Translations under genes and position numbers: made by a program
NCBI RefSeq assembly: GCF_003711225.1
Contig: NZ_CP031030.1
Location: forward strand, 4,712,001-4,776,000
DNA: 64,000 nt
DNA from: Runella sp. SP2
GTDB taxonomy: Bacteria; Bacteroidota; Bacteroidia; Cytophagales; Spirosomataceae
Direction of reading: 5' to 3'
The notes under the pieces: model-generated
What the model saw: only the letters and a program-made list of their open reading frames with translations
Told to the model about the DNA's origin: nothing
Databases searched by the model: none
Shown here: one piece after another, positions 52,058 through 61,380 of the stretch
Numbering within the stretch: position 1 is the stretch's first letter
Layout of the letters: each line of letters opens with the position of its first letter

Positions 52058-52675
52058 ATGGGAATATTAGAGCGAAAAGAAAGAGAAAGAGAAGACATGC
52101 GGCGACTCATTTTGAATGCCGCACGGGAGCTTTTTTTGGAGCAAGGATATGAAAAAACAAGTATTCGGAACATCGCAGACGTCATAGAATACAGTCCAGC
52201 CACCATTTATCTATACTATAAAGACAAAAACGAATTATTTTTTGCCCTCCATGAAGAAGCGTTCTTAAAATTGATGGACGAACTCAGTTCGCTACAAACC
52301 ATCCAAGACTCCTTTGCACGCCTGATTGAAATGGGGCATCGTTATATAAAGTTTGCCGTAGAAAATCCTGAGTTATATGACCTTATGTTTATTATGAAGG
52401 CCCCCATTGAAGCCTTAGCCTGTCGCGATGAAGTGTGGGAAGATGGGCTAAAATCGTTCGGATTACTCAAATGGGCAATCCAAGAATGCGTCAACGCGGG
52501 TTATTTTAAAAATACGGATATTGAGGTTTCAGCCATTACTATTTGGTCTTATATGCACGGTTTGGTATCTATTTATTTAAAAAACCGCATGAGCATGTTT
52601 CAAGACAACCAACAATTGCAACGAATGCAGCAATCATTTGTGCTTTTTACCAAAATGATTAAAGAGACTCTTTAA
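52058..52675 (+). CDS. TetR-family transcriptional regulator
   Basis: 205 residues from the ATG at 52058. An upstream in-frame start (52013) lies inside the operator and is rejected. The N-terminal helix-turn-helix is typical (RRLILNAARELFLEQGYEKTS, IRNIADVIEYSPATIYLYYKDK); the C-terminal 140 residues form the ligand-binding and dimerisation region. It precedes the efflux genes in the same direction by 62 bp. Identical operator-like sequences in front of its own gene and of the tolC-like gene indicate that it represses itself and the pump until an inducer binds. Confidence 0.93.
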   Translation: MGILERKEREREDMRRLILNAARELFLEQGYEKTSIRNIADVIEYSPATIYLYYKDKNELFFALHEEAFLKLMDELSSLQTIQDSFARLIEMGHRYIKFAVENPELYDLMFIMKAPIEALACRDEVWEDGLKSFGLLKWAIQECVNAGYFKNTDIEVSAITIWSYMHGLVSIYLKNRMSMFQDNQQLQRMQQSFVLFTKMIKETL

Positions 52676-52712
52676 TTAGCTACTCAATTAGATTCGTTTT
52701 TTTGCTTTTTAT

Positions 52713-52733
52713 CTGAACACTGTTTATTAAATA
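52713..52733. promoter_or_regulatory. Second TetR operator, before the tolC-like gene
   Basis: This 21-bp block matches the inverted block at 52000-52020 at 19 of 21 positions, including CTGAACACTGTTTA. It ends 4 bp before the ATG of the tolC-like gene, where bound repressor would block initiation. Confidence 0.7.
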
Positions 52734-52737
52734 ATAT

Positions 52738-54105
52738 ATGATTAGATTCATCTACCTATGGGTACTGGTTCTTTGTAGTTTAGGAGCAGTCGCCCAACAA
52801 TCGGCCATTTTGGAAGCTTATGTACAAGAAGGGGTGCAAAATAACCTTTCGCTCAAACAAGAAGGACTTGAAATCCAGAAAGTGAATGAAGCCATTGTAC
52901 AGGCAAAATCACTTTTTTACCCTAAAGTAAGTTTCAATCCCACTTACTCCTTGGCCGCAGGTGGGCGTCGGTTGGCGTTTCCTGTTGGGGATTTGTTGAA
53001 CCCCGTATATACGACGCTCAACAAACTCACGCAAACCAATAATTTCCCGCAAGTGGAAAACGTCAATGAACTGTTGGCACCCAACCATTTTCATGACACA
53101 AAACTCAGTTTCCAATATTCCATTTACAACCCTGAAATTCAGTATAATTACTTGATTCAGAAAACGTTATTGTCCGCTCAAGAAGCCCGAAAGCGAGTGG
53201 TTGAAAATGAATTAAAATATACCATCGAAACGGCCTATTTTCAGTATTTACAATCGCAGGAGGCTTTACAGATTTTTGAAAATGCCAAGAAAACCCTACA
53301 AGAGCTTGTACGACTCAACCAAAAGCTTGTTTCCAATAATGTGGTTACCAAAGATGCCGTGGTAGGTGCGGAATATGAGTTGAGCAAACTTGAACAGCAA
53401 GCGATTGTAGCCTCAAAAAACTCAAACGTAGCCAAAGCCTATTTTAATTTTTTGCTCAATCGAGAACTCGGAAGCGACATTAAAGTGGACTCCATGCTTT
53501 TAGCCTCAAATCAAAAGCAATTCGTTACTCCCTCCCCCACTTTAAGTTCCTTGACTAGCTTAGCAACTCAAAATCGTCAAGAATTAAAACAACTTGCTCA
53601 ATCTATTTTAGCTTCGCAAACGGCCATCACTCTTCACGAAAAAGCGGCAAAACGACCCTCCGTTTTCATTGGTGGGAATGCTGGTTTTCAGGGATTTGGC
53701 TATAAATTTTCGGGGCAAGCTTACCTTGTTACTCAAATAGGTTTGCAATGGGATGTATTTAAGGGATACGAGCGAAAATCAAAAATTCAACAGGCTAAGA
53801 TTCAAACGGAGTTGCTAAAAACGAAGCAATCGGAAGTTGAAAAACAGATTGAACTCCAAACGACACAGGCTTATTTTGAGCTTCAAGCCGCCAAAGAATC
53901 AATGAAATCGTTGGCCGACGGTGTTCGTAAAGCCGAGCAGTATTTCAAGGTCATCGACAGTCGCTATCGTAATGGCAATGTTCTTCTAATTGAGTATGTC
54001 AAGGCGCAAAACGAAGTGCTAAATGCTCAATTACAAGAGTCTTTGGCGCAATTCGATATTCTTTCTAAACAAGCTACTCTCAATAAAATCACAGCCGTCA
54101 ACTAA
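52738..54105 (+). CDS. TolC-family outer-membrane efflux protein
   Basis: 455 residues with a signal peptide (FIYLWVLVLCSLGAVAQ). The body has the TolC pattern of two long coiled-coil repeats (KYTIETAYFQYLQSQEALQIFENAKKTL near residue 160 and QTTQAYFELQAAKESMKSLADG near residue 375, each read in parts), with barrel strands rich in aromatics between. It forms the outer-membrane channel for the adaptor and pump encoded next, 15 bp downstream. Repressor-controlled as described for the operator. Confidence 0.92.
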   Translation: MIRFIYLWVLVLCSLGAVAQQSAILEAYVQEGVQNNLSLKQEGLEIQKVNEAIVQAKSLFYPKVSFNPTYSLAAGGRRLAFPVGDLLNPVYTTLNKLTQTNNFPQVENVNELLAPNHFHDTKLSFQYSIYNPEIQYNYLIQKTLLSAQEARKRVVENELKYTIETAYFQYLQSQEALQIFENAKKTLQELVRLNQKLVSNNVVTKDAVVGAEYELSKLEQQAIVASKNSNVAKAYFNFLLNRELGSDIKVDSMLLASNQKQFVTPSPTLSSLTSLATQNRQELKQLAQSILASQTAITLHEKAAKRPSVFIGGNAGFQGFGYKFSGQAYLVTQIGLQWDVFKGYERKSKIQQAKIQTELLKTKQSEVEKQIELQTTQAYFELQAAKESMKSLADGVRKAEQYFKVIDSRYRNGNVLLIEYVKAQNEVLNAQLQESLAQFDILSKQATLNKITAVN

Positions 54106-54120
54106 CATATTTCTCCGACT

Positions 54121-55188
54121 ATGAACTCTTTGTATAACACATTTCGCTTAGTAAGTAGCTCATTACTGTTGAGTTTGCTTCTTATAAGCTGTAATAAAAA
54201 AGATGAAACCCAACAAAAAACGACTGAAACCGATGAGGTTTTAGTCCCTGTTTCACTTACCAAAGTCGATCAAGCAACCCGTTCTGAAAGCATCGTTGCT
54301 TCTGGGTTGGTGGCATCGTCCGAAGAAGCGAGGTTATCGTTTAAAATTGGCGGAATAATCCAAAAAGTCTATGTGACCGAAGGCCAAAAGGTGAGCAAAG
54401 GCCAACTTCTTGCTTCACTCAATACTACTGAAATCGACGCGCAAGTGAATCAGGCCAAATACGGCGTCGAAAAATCTGAGCGTGACTTCAAGCGCGTTGA
54501 AAATATGCTGAAAGATACCGCCGCAACGCTGGAACAAATGCAAAACGTGACAACCGCGCTGGACATTGCCAAGCAAAATCTTCAAATCGCTCAGTTTAAC
54601 CGTTCGTACGCCCAAATCATTTCGCCCATCGACGGCGCAGTTATCAAAAAAATGGGGAACGAGGGTGAATTGACAGGGCCTGGGACACCCATCTTTTACA
54701 TTACTTCCAACCGTCAGGGCGACTGGGTGGTGCGTGTCGGGGTTTCGGACAAAGATTGGGCGCGTTTAAAAGTTGGCGACAAAGCCAATGTTCAGCTTGA
54801 TGCTTATCCCACAGAAGCTTTTGAGGGTCGAATTACCAAACTCGCCCCCGCCGCCGACCCCATGAATAAATTGTACGAAATTGAAGTACGGATTGCTCCC
54901 AAAGGAAAGCGTTTGGCCACAGGGCTTTTTGCCAAAGTTGAATTAAAACCCGTCCAAAGTCGCAGCTATACCGTTGTGCCCCTTGAAGCCATTGTGGAAG
55001 GAAACGGCAAAGAAGCTTTCGTTTACGTTTTGGACGAAACGCGCAAAAAAGTGAAGCGTTTGCCCATACAAATCGGCTTTGTGGACGGCGATAAAGTTTT
55101 GATTACAAATGGCTTAGAAGGAATTTCAGAAGTAATCACTTCGGGTAGCGCATTTCTGACTGAGTCTTCTACCGTGATTGTAAAATAA
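54121..55188 (+). CDS. RND efflux periplasmic adaptor (MFP) lipoprotein
   Basis: 355 residues. A lipobox LISC gives an acylated Cys at residue 24. The HlyD/AcrA order follows: beta-barrel start (EEARLSFKIGGIIQKVYV), a lipoyl half (EGQKVSKGQLLASLNTTE), a helical hairpin, the second lipoyl half (AQIISPIDGAVIKKMGNEGE), then barrel and membrane-proximal domains (GRITKLAPAADPMNKLYEIE). It joins the RND pump to the TolC-like channel. The gene is 44 bp upstream of the pump gene. Confidence 0.95.
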   Translation: MNSLYNTFRLVSSSLLLSLLLISCNKKDETQQKTTETDEVLVPVSLTKVDQATRSESIVASGLVASSEEARLSFKIGGIIQKVYVTEGQKVSKGQLLASLNTTEIDAQVNQAKYGVEKSERDFKRVENMLKDTAATLEQMQNVTTALDIAKQNLQIAQFNRSYAQIISPIDGAVIKKMGNEGELTGPGTPIFYITSNRQGDWVVRVGVSDKDWARLKVGDKANVQLDAYPTEAFEGRITKLAPAADPMNKLYEIEVRIAPKGKRLATGLFAKVELKPVQSRSYTVVPLEAIVEGNGKEAFVYVLDETRKKVKRLPIQIGFVDGDKVLITNGLEGISEVITSGSAFLTESSTVIVK

Positions 55189-55232
55189 CGCATTGATGAA
55201 CACTTTTTAATCACGCAAAGACGCTTAGAACC

Positions 55233-58200
55233 ATGAATTTATCCGAATTTTCCGTCAAAAACTGGCAGTTTATGCTGGTGATGTTTGTGGGAGTGGTTGC
55301 CCTTGGGCTCAACTCACTTTTCACCATGCCTCGCTCCGAAGACCCGACTTTCGAGGCGCCTACCTTTATTATATCGGTGATTTACCCTGGTACTGACCCC
55401 AAAGACATGGAGGAGCTGGTGGTGGATCCCGTTGAAAAACGCCTCAATGAGCTAAAAGACGTTCGCAATATCCGTACAACCATCGACGACGGTTTGGCTG
55501 TTTTTATGTTGGAATACGACTACTCGGTTGACAACGACGAAAAGAAGCAAGAAATCGCTCGTGAAGTCAATTCGATGCGGGGGATTTTGCCCAATGATAT
55601 TTTCGATATTCGCTATTTTCAATTTGACCCTGGTTTGGTCAACATCGTGCAAGTCGCTTTGGTATCGGAAGTCGCTTCGTACAAAGAAATGGCTCAGTAC
55701 TCCGAACGTTTGAGAAAAGTACTTGAGAAAAATAAAGATTTACGCGGGGTAAAAGACTACGGTTTTCCCAAAGAAAACGTTCGGATTTCGCTCAATGTTG
55801 AAAAAATGGCGCAAGAAGGCATTGCGGTCAACCGTGTATTGGGGGCGTTGCAAAGTGAAAACCTCAATATCCCCGCAGGGAGTGTTCAGGAAGGTGCGCG
55901 ACGTTTTAACGTAAAAACCAGCGGTGACTACGAATCTCTTGACCAAATAAGAAATACAGTGGTGGCTACCAATGGCCAAAAAATCATTTACCTCCGCGAC
56001 GTAGCCGACGTTGACTTCAACTACGAAGAAGAAACCAATTTGACCCGACTCAACGGCCGTCGCGCGGTGTTGGTGGTAGCCGCTCAAAAATCAGGCAAGA
56101 ACATTTCGGAAACGGGTAAGAAACTGAATCAAAGCCTCACCGAATTTGAAAAAACGATGCCGAAGCACATCAAAATGGTGAAGTATTTTGACCAATCGGT
56201 GAGTGTTGACCGACGCCTCGAGCGCTTTGCCAAAGACTTCGGCATCGCTATTTTGCTGGTAGCTCTCACTTTGCTACCACTCGGTTTCAGGGCCGCGTTG
56301 GTGGTGATGATTTCGATTCCGCTTTCGTTGGCGATTGGACTTACGGCAGTTAATTATCTGGGATACAGCATCAACCAGTTGAGTGTGGTAGGTTTAATCG
56401 TTGCCTTAGGTATATTGGTTGACGACTCCATTGTGGTGGTAGAAAATATCGAACGTTGGATTCGGGACGGATTTAGCAAACGTGAAGCCGCTATCAAAGC
56501 CACCCGACAAATTACCCTGGCCGTCATTGGTTGTACCGTTACGCTTGTGTTGGCCTTTTTACCTTTGATGTTTTTGCCCGAAGCTTCAGGCGATTTTATT
56601 CGAAGTCTTCCCACCGCTGTCACCATGACCATCATTGCGTCCATGATTGTATCGCTCACGATTGTGCCATTTTTGAGCAGCCGTTTGTTAGAAAATAGCC
56701 ACAACCGCGAGGGTAATATCTTCTTGAGAGCATTGAAAAAAGTGATTTCTGGTTCGTACAGTCGCTTGCTCAACTGGGCATTACGTCATCCCCTGCCTTC
56801 ACTTTTATTTGCGGGCGTCATTTTTGGGGCCTCGTTAATGATTCCAAAACAAATTGGCTTTGCCCTGTTTCCAAAGTCAGAAAAACCCATGTTTAGGGTA
56901 GCGTTTGAAACCCCCGAAGGAAGTAGCCTCAACGAAACTAACCGCGTCGCCCGTTTGGTCGAGAACGAACTGAAGCAAGTCCCTGAGGTCAAGTACTTTT
57001 CAACCAGCGTTGGGCGAGGCAACCCTCGGATGTACTACAACGTCATCGAGCGTTCTGAGGCAAGCAATTATGCGGAGGTATTTGTCCAGCTTCAAGATGA
57101 AATTCACCCACCCCAAAAAGAGAAAATCATTGACAAACTCCGCGAAAAGCTACGTTATATTCCCAATGCCAACGTGGAAGTAGTTGATTTTGAGCAAGGC
57201 CCTAACACCGAAGCGCCTATCGCCATTCGCGTTTTGGGCGACGACCTGGAGCAATTGCGCACGGTTGCGGCAGACGTAGAAAAAATCTTGAAAGACACAC
57301 AAGGCACCATTTACGTAAAAAACCCGCTCACCACTCGTCGAACGGATTTGCGGGTAAAAATCAATAAAGAAAAAGCGGGTCTGTTGGGAATGTCGATTGC
57401 CGATATTAACCGTACGGTTCGTTTGGCCATTGCAGGTTTAAACATCGGAACGTTCAAAGATAGTGACGGCGACGACTACGCCATCAATGTTACGCTTCCA
57501 AAAGGAAAAACCACCACTCCTGATGTTTTAAACAATCTCTATATCAACACATTAATGGGCACTGCTGTTCCCCTTCGCCAAATTGCAGATGTGCAATTTG
57601 AAACCTCAACCAACCAAATTCGCCACTTTGACCGCGACCGTTTTGTGACGATTTCGGCCTTTGTGAAAAGTGGTTTTTTGGTGGACAATGTCTATAACGA
57701 TATTTTGGCCAAACTTGAAAAACATCCTTTCCCAAAAGACTTTAGCTACAAAGCAGCGGGAGAACTCGAAGCCCGTGAAAAATCCTTTGGCGGTCTCGGC
57801 ACCATCATTTTGATTACGGCTTTTGGGTTTTTAGGAGTGTTAATTCTTGAATTTGGCACGTTCAAAAGCTCACTAATCGTACTGTCTGTCATTCCGTTAG
57901 GGATTATTGGGGCTTTTACGATGCTCTGGATTGTAGGCTATCCCCTTTCATTTGTGGCAGTGATTGGTCTCATTGCTTTGATTGGAATCGAAGTAAAAAA
58001 CTCCATTTTGCTGGTGGACTTCACCAATCAACTTCGAGAAGAAGGCAGGCCGTTGTTAGAAGCAATTCAAGAAGCGGGCGAAATACGCTTTGTTCCTATT
58101 GTGCTGACGTCGCTCACGGCCATTGGTGGACTGATTCCGTTGGCCATCGAAGGCAACCCGCTCTATTCGCCGCTGGCTTGGGTATTAATTGGGGGCTTGA

Positions 58201-58280
58201 TTAGCTCAACGCTACTTTCACGGATTGTAACGCCTGTTTTGTATCGTTTAATCCCGCCGAAGGTGGAAGTGAAAGGATAA
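55233..58280 (+). CDS. RND-family efflux pump (inner-membrane permease)
   Basis: 1,015 residues, the usual RND length, with twelve membrane helices and two large periplasmic loops. The proton-relay aspartates are in LVVALGILVDDSIVVVENIE, and the family start reads FMLVMFVGVVALGLNSLFTMPRSEDPTFE. The second half has VVSV-like helix LIVLSVIPLGIIGAFTMLW and IGLIALIGIEVKNSILLVDF. It belongs to the AcrB/MexF-like HAE group rather than the metal (CusA) group, judged by the lack of methionine-rich motifs. The substrate is not readable. Last gene of the TetR-controlled operon. Confidence 0.95.
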   Translation: MNLSEFSVKNWQFMLVMFVGVVALGLNSLFTMPRSEDPTFEAPTFIISVIYPGTDPKDMEELVVDPVEKRLNELKDVRNIRTTIDDGLAVFMLEYDYSVDNDEKKQEIAREVNSMRGILPNDIFDIRYFQFDPGLVNIVQVALVSEVASYKEMAQYSERLRKVLEKNKDLRGVKDYGFPKENVRISLNVEKMAQEGIAVNRVLGALQSENLNIPAGSVQEGARRFNVKTSGDYESLDQIRNTVVATNGQKIIYLRDVADVDFNYEEETNLTRLNGRRAVLVVAAQKSGKNISETGKKLNQSLTEFEKTMPKHIKMVKYFDQSVSVDRRLERFAKDFGIAILLVALTLLPLGFRAALVVMISIPLSLAIGLTAVNYLGYSINQLSVVGLIVALGILVDDSIVVVENIERWIRDGFSKREAAIKATRQITLAVIGCTVTLVLAFLPLMFLPEASGDFIRSLPTAVTMTIIASMIVSLTIVPFLSSRLLENSHNREGNIFLRALKKVISGSYSRLLNWALRHPLPSLLFAGVIFGASLMIPKQIGFALFPKSEKPMFRVAFETPEGSSLNETNRVARLVENELKQVPEVKYFSTSVGRGNPRMYYNVIERSEASNYAEVFVQLQDEIHPPQKEKIIDKLREKLRYIPNANVEVVDFEQGPNTEAPIAIRVLGDDLEQLRTVAADVEKILKDTQGTIYVKNPLTTRRTDLRVKINKEKAGLLGMSIADINRTVRLAIAGLNIGTFKDSDGDDYAINVTLPKGKTTTPDVLNNLYINTLMGTAVPLRQIADVQFETSTNQIRHFDRDRFVTISAFVKSGFLVDNVYNDILAKLEKHPFPKDFSYKAAGELEAREKSFGGLGTIILITAFGFLGVLILEFGTFKSSLIVLSVIPLGIIGAFTMLWIVGYPLSFVAVIGLIALIGIEVKNSILLVDFTNQLREEGRPLLEAIQEAGEIRFVPIVLTSLTAIGGLIPLAIEGNPLYSPLAWVLIGGLISSTLLSRIVTPVLYRLIPPKVEVKG

Positions 58281-58311
58281 GACAAATTAAATATAGAGCG
58301 TGTTTGTCATC

Positions 58312-58352
58312 AACCATGAAAATTGAAAGTTTGATTTTCAATTTTCATGGTT
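58312..58352. terminator. Inverted repeat between convergent genes, probable bidirectional terminator
   Basis: A perfect 17-bp AT-rich stem (arms AACCATGAAAATTGAAA and its complement) with a 7-nt loop, 32 bp after the RND gene and 16 bp before the end of the M20 gene. There is no clear U-run, so termination is plausible but not certain. Confidence 0.55.
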
Positions 58353-58367
58353 AAGAACAAAATCCCC

Positions 58368-59825
58368 CTAACTCCCCTTCACTAATTCAACATAAAAACG
58401 TACCACATTTTTGAAGTCTTCGATGCTGATACGTTCGTTGGTACCGTGCGGACGCTTTAGGTCTTCGTCGTTCATGCGTACGGGCATGAAACGGTATAAG
58501 TTTTTAGAGACATTTTTGTAGTAACGCGCATCCGTAGCCCCAACCACCAAATAAGGCGCTACAATTGACGTGGGAAAACAGGCTTTGATGGTTCGATGAA
58601 GGGCGCGAAAACCTACCGTTGCAGTGTCCGAAACAGGAGAAGGCTCTGAGTCAAACTGTTTGAGTGACTCTATCGTAATTCGCTCGTTTCCAACAACTTT
58701 CTTCACATAATCAATCACTGTTTTGACCGAATCGCCTGGCAAAATCCGAAAATTAATTTTGGCAATGGCTTCTACGGGCAAGACATTGTCTTTCACGCCT
58801 GCATGGATAACCGTCGGGGCAATGCTGGTTCGTACCATGGCATTTCCCGCATTTGTTTTTTCCAAAATGCCAATAATGACCGAGTTTAACAACCAACGAT
58901 TTGCCATCGCCAATTTGGTTGAAAAAGGCATTTCGGGGGCTAAATAATCTTGCATGTACCCTGCTGCGCCTTCCAATCGCGCAGGAAATGGGTGTTTTTG
59001 AAGTTTATCAATCGCCTCCGCAAGCATTCCAATGCTGGTTTGAGCGGGCGGCATGGACGAATGTCCACCGTCGCCCGTAGCGCTTAACTGCAAGGTCGTG
59101 TATCCTTTTTCCGCCACGCCAATCAGCGCAATGGGTTGATTTATTCCCGAAACACCGTCAATTTTTATCACCCCTCCTTCATCCACTACATATTCCAACT
59201 CCACTTTACGACTTTCCAACAAAGCCGCAATTTGCTGCGCGCCGTTTCTTCCCGAAATTTCTTCGTCGTGCCCAAAAGCCAAGTAAAAACTTCTTTCGGG
59301 AGTAAAATTTGACTTTAAAAGGTATTCCACCGCTTCCAGCACGCCCATTACCGTTACTTTATCGTCGAGCGTTCCGCGCCCATACACAAATCCTTCCGCA
59401 ATATCTCCCGCAAAAGGCTGGTGTTTCCACATTTTTTCGGTGCCTTGCACCACAGGAACTACGTCGTAGTGCCCCATCAAAAGGGCAGGTTTTAGGCTGG
59501 TACTTTTCCCTTTCCACTCGTACAACAACCCGTACGTATTGACCCGTTCTAGCTTCAAACGGCTATGTACCAGAGGATAGGTTTTTGCCAAATACCCCAC
59601 AAATTTTTCAAATTGTGTACTGTCCATCAACGACAAATCTTCGTAAGAAACCGTCCGAAACTGAATCGCTTCCGACAAATGGCTTACGACCGAATCGTTA
59701 AGCGTAAGGGCGGGTAGAGGCGCCACTCCTTGCATCTGTTTGGAGCTTAGTCGAAACGTATTAAAAACCAACACAGAAATCAGCACCAAAAGCAACACTG
59801 CGAGCGCAAGCAAAACCTTTTTCAT
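58368..59825 (-). CDS. M20-family metallopeptidase
   Basis: 485 residues with an N-terminal membrane anchor or signal (LLALAVLLLVLISVLVFNTF), so it faces the periplasm. The dizinc site is visible: MGHYDVVPV (first His and Asp), GRGTLDDKVTV (bridging Asp), FGHDEEISGRNG (catalytic Glu), and a late HGTNERIS His. The length and anchor match the PM20D1/CPS1-like carboxypeptidase group, which cleaves peptides or N-acyl amino acids. The dimerisation domain lies at about 235-345. It is downstream of folA by 44 bp; a functional link is not obvious. Confidence 0.9.
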   Translation of the reverse strand: MKKVLLALAVLLLVLISVLVFNTFRLSSKQMQGVAPLPALTLNDSVVSHLSEAIQFRTVSYEDLSLMDSTQFEKFVGYLAKTYPLVHSRLKLERVNTYGLLYEWKGKSTSLKPALLMGHYDVVPVVQGTEKMWKHQPFAGDIAEGFVYGRGTLDDKVTVMGVLEAVEYLLKSNFTPERSFYLAFGHDEEISGRNGAQQIAALLESRKVELEYVVDEGGVIKIDGVSGINQPIALIGVAEKGYTTLQLSATGDGGHSSMPPAQTSIGMLAEAIDKLQKHPFPARLEGAAGYMQDYLAPEMPFSTKLAMANRWLLNSVIIGILEKTNAGNAMVRTSIAPTVIHAGVKDNVLPVEAIAKINFRILPGDSVKTVIDYVKKVVGNERITIESLKQFDSEPSPVSDTATVGFRALHRTIKACFPTSIVAPYLVVGATDARYYKNVSKNLYRFMPVRMNDEDLKRPHGTNERISIEDFKNVVRFYVELVKGS

Positions 59826-59869
59826 GGGGCGTTAGTGGGTAATTAGTTGAGAATAAAGCGTATTGGGCG

Positions 59870-60361
59870 CTATTTACGAACTAATTCCACAAAATCAAAC
59901 GGTACAATATGCTTTTCATCGACGGGATGAGACACCCTACTTACCTCTTCCCATTCGTTGTTAGAAATGGCTTCAAAATACGCATCTCCTTCAAAATCAG
60001 CTTTGACCTCGGTCAAATAAACTTTATCTGCCAAAGGCAGTATTTTACGATAAATCTCCCCGCCACCAATCACAAAAGCCTCATCGGTTTGGGTCTGTTG
60101 CGCCTCTGCGATAGCCTCTTCAATTGAGTGAACAACCACTACACCTTCATGCGCCCATCCTTTACTGCGAGTGATAACAATAGAGGTTCGATTGGGTAAC
60201 GGCTTACCTATGGAGTCAAACGTTTTACGCCCCATGATGATGGGATGACCCGTGGTAAGGCGTTTAAATTGTTTTAAATCATTAGGCAAATGCCAAATCA
60301 GTTGGTTATCGCGCCCAATAACGCCGTTTTGAGCAACGGCTACGATCAAGGAAAGAAGCAT
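59870..60361 (-). CDS. folA: Dihydrofolate reductase
   Basis: 163 residues, standard length. It reduces dihydrofolate with NADPH for one-carbon metabolism. Active-site and binding motifs are clear: SLIVAVAQNGVIGRDNQLIWHLPNDLKQFKRLT with the catalytic Asp in LPNDLK, IIMGRKTFDSIGKPLPNR, and FVIGGGEIYRKILPLAD for NADPH. The gene starts 108 bp from the divergent MscS gene. Confidence 0.97.
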   Translation of the reverse strand: MLLSLIVAVAQNGVIGRDNQLIWHLPNDLKQFKRLTTGHPIIMGRKTFDSIGKPLPNRTSIVITRSKGWAHEGVVVVHSIEEAIAEAQQTQTDEAFVIGGGEIYRKILPLADKVYLTEVKADFEGDAYFEAISNNEWEEVSRVSHPVDEKHIVPFDFVELVRK

Positions 60362-60469
60362 AAGTTCAATTCTGTTAATTCTATATAATTACGCAAATTT
60401 AACGTGACTAATAGAAAGTGAAGTGGTCAAAAGGCAAATTCTCCATTTTACACCAAACATCGTACGACA

Positions 60470-61294
60470 ATGCTAGACTTAACCACTTTTAAAAATCAGC
60501 TCATGGCAGCCATTACGCAGTATGGAGGCAAAGTATTGCTGGCTATCCTTGCCTTCATTATTGGGCGAATGCTCATCGGCACTATCATGCGCTTTTTGAG
60601 CACGCGGATGAACAGTGCAAAAATTGATCGTGATGTTCAGCCTTTTTTACTTTCTCTCACCAGTGTAACATTCAACATCATGTTGTTGCTAAGTTGTGCA
60701 GGTGTCCTGGGCGTTCAAACTACTTCATTTGTCGCTATTTTAGGCGCAGCTGGATTAGCCGTTGGATTAGCCCTTCAGGGTAGTTTGGCCAATTTTGCTG
60801 GTGGCGTAATAATTCTCATTTTTAAACCATTCCGTGTCGGAGATTTAGTTTCTGCTCAAGGCTTCACTGGGCACGTAGAAGCCATTCGTATTTTTGATAC
60901 CGTTTTACTTACGCCCGACAACAAAACCATTACCCTACCTAACGGCGGGCTTTCGACGGGCGCCATTACAAATATTTCTGGCAAAGGTAAAATTCGTGTG
61001 GACATGGTTTTTGCGGCAGGTGCTCCCAATGGGGTTGATAAGATTAGAGCCTCTATTCAAAAAGTTATCGCAAGCTGCCCTAGTGCGCACAAAGACATCG
61101 AACATGATGTTTTGGTAACAAAATTAACCGAAAACGCTATTTTCTTCGACGTTCGCGTTTGGACACACCCAGACCGTTACTGGGATGTTTATTACTTTAT
61201 TCATGAACACATTAGCAAGCAATTTGCAACCGATAGCATTTTAGCGCCTGCTCCTGCCGAGGTTCACGTAGTGATGCAACCTACGAAGGCATAA
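60470..61294 (+). CDS. Small-conductance mechanosensitive channel (MscS family)
   Basis: 274 residues, close to E. coli MscS (286). Three membrane helices are followed by the pore-lining Gly/Ala-rich helix GAAGLAVGLALQGSLANFAGG and the hallmark IIFKPFRVGDLV-like turn (ILIFKPFRVGDLVSAQGFTG), then the beta domain (DTVLLTPDNKTITLPNGGL) and a C-terminal alpha/beta domain. It opens under membrane tension to release solutes during osmotic downshock. A perfect terminator follows. Confidence 0.95.
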   Translation: MLDLTTFKNQLMAAITQYGGKVLLAILAFIIGRMLIGTIMRFLSTRMNSAKIDRDVQPFLLSLTSVTFNIMLLLSCAGVLGVQTTSFVAILGAAGLAVGLALQGSLANFAGGVIILIFKPFRVGDLVSAQGFTGHVEAIRIFDTVLLTPDNKTITLPNGGLSTGAITNISGKGKIRVDMVFAAGAPNGVDKIRASIQKVIASCPSAHKDIEHDVLVTKLTENAIFFDVRVWTHPDRYWDVYYFIHEHISKQFATDSILAPAPAEVHVVMQPTKA

Positions 61295-61314
61295 TTTTAT
61301 CCAAATAAGCCTAA

Positions 61315-61366
61315 AAATAAAAAGTGCGTAACCCTGAATTGCAGATGGGTTACGCACTTTTTATTT
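61315..61366. terminator. Strong bidirectional intrinsic terminator
   Basis: AAATAAAAAGTGCGTAACCC and its complement form a perfect 20-bp stem with a 12-nt loop, GC-rich at the top and A/T-run at the base. It lies between the convergent MscS and propeller/cytochrome genes. Confidence 0.92.
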
Positions 61367-61380
61367 AAAATCTATGTCCG

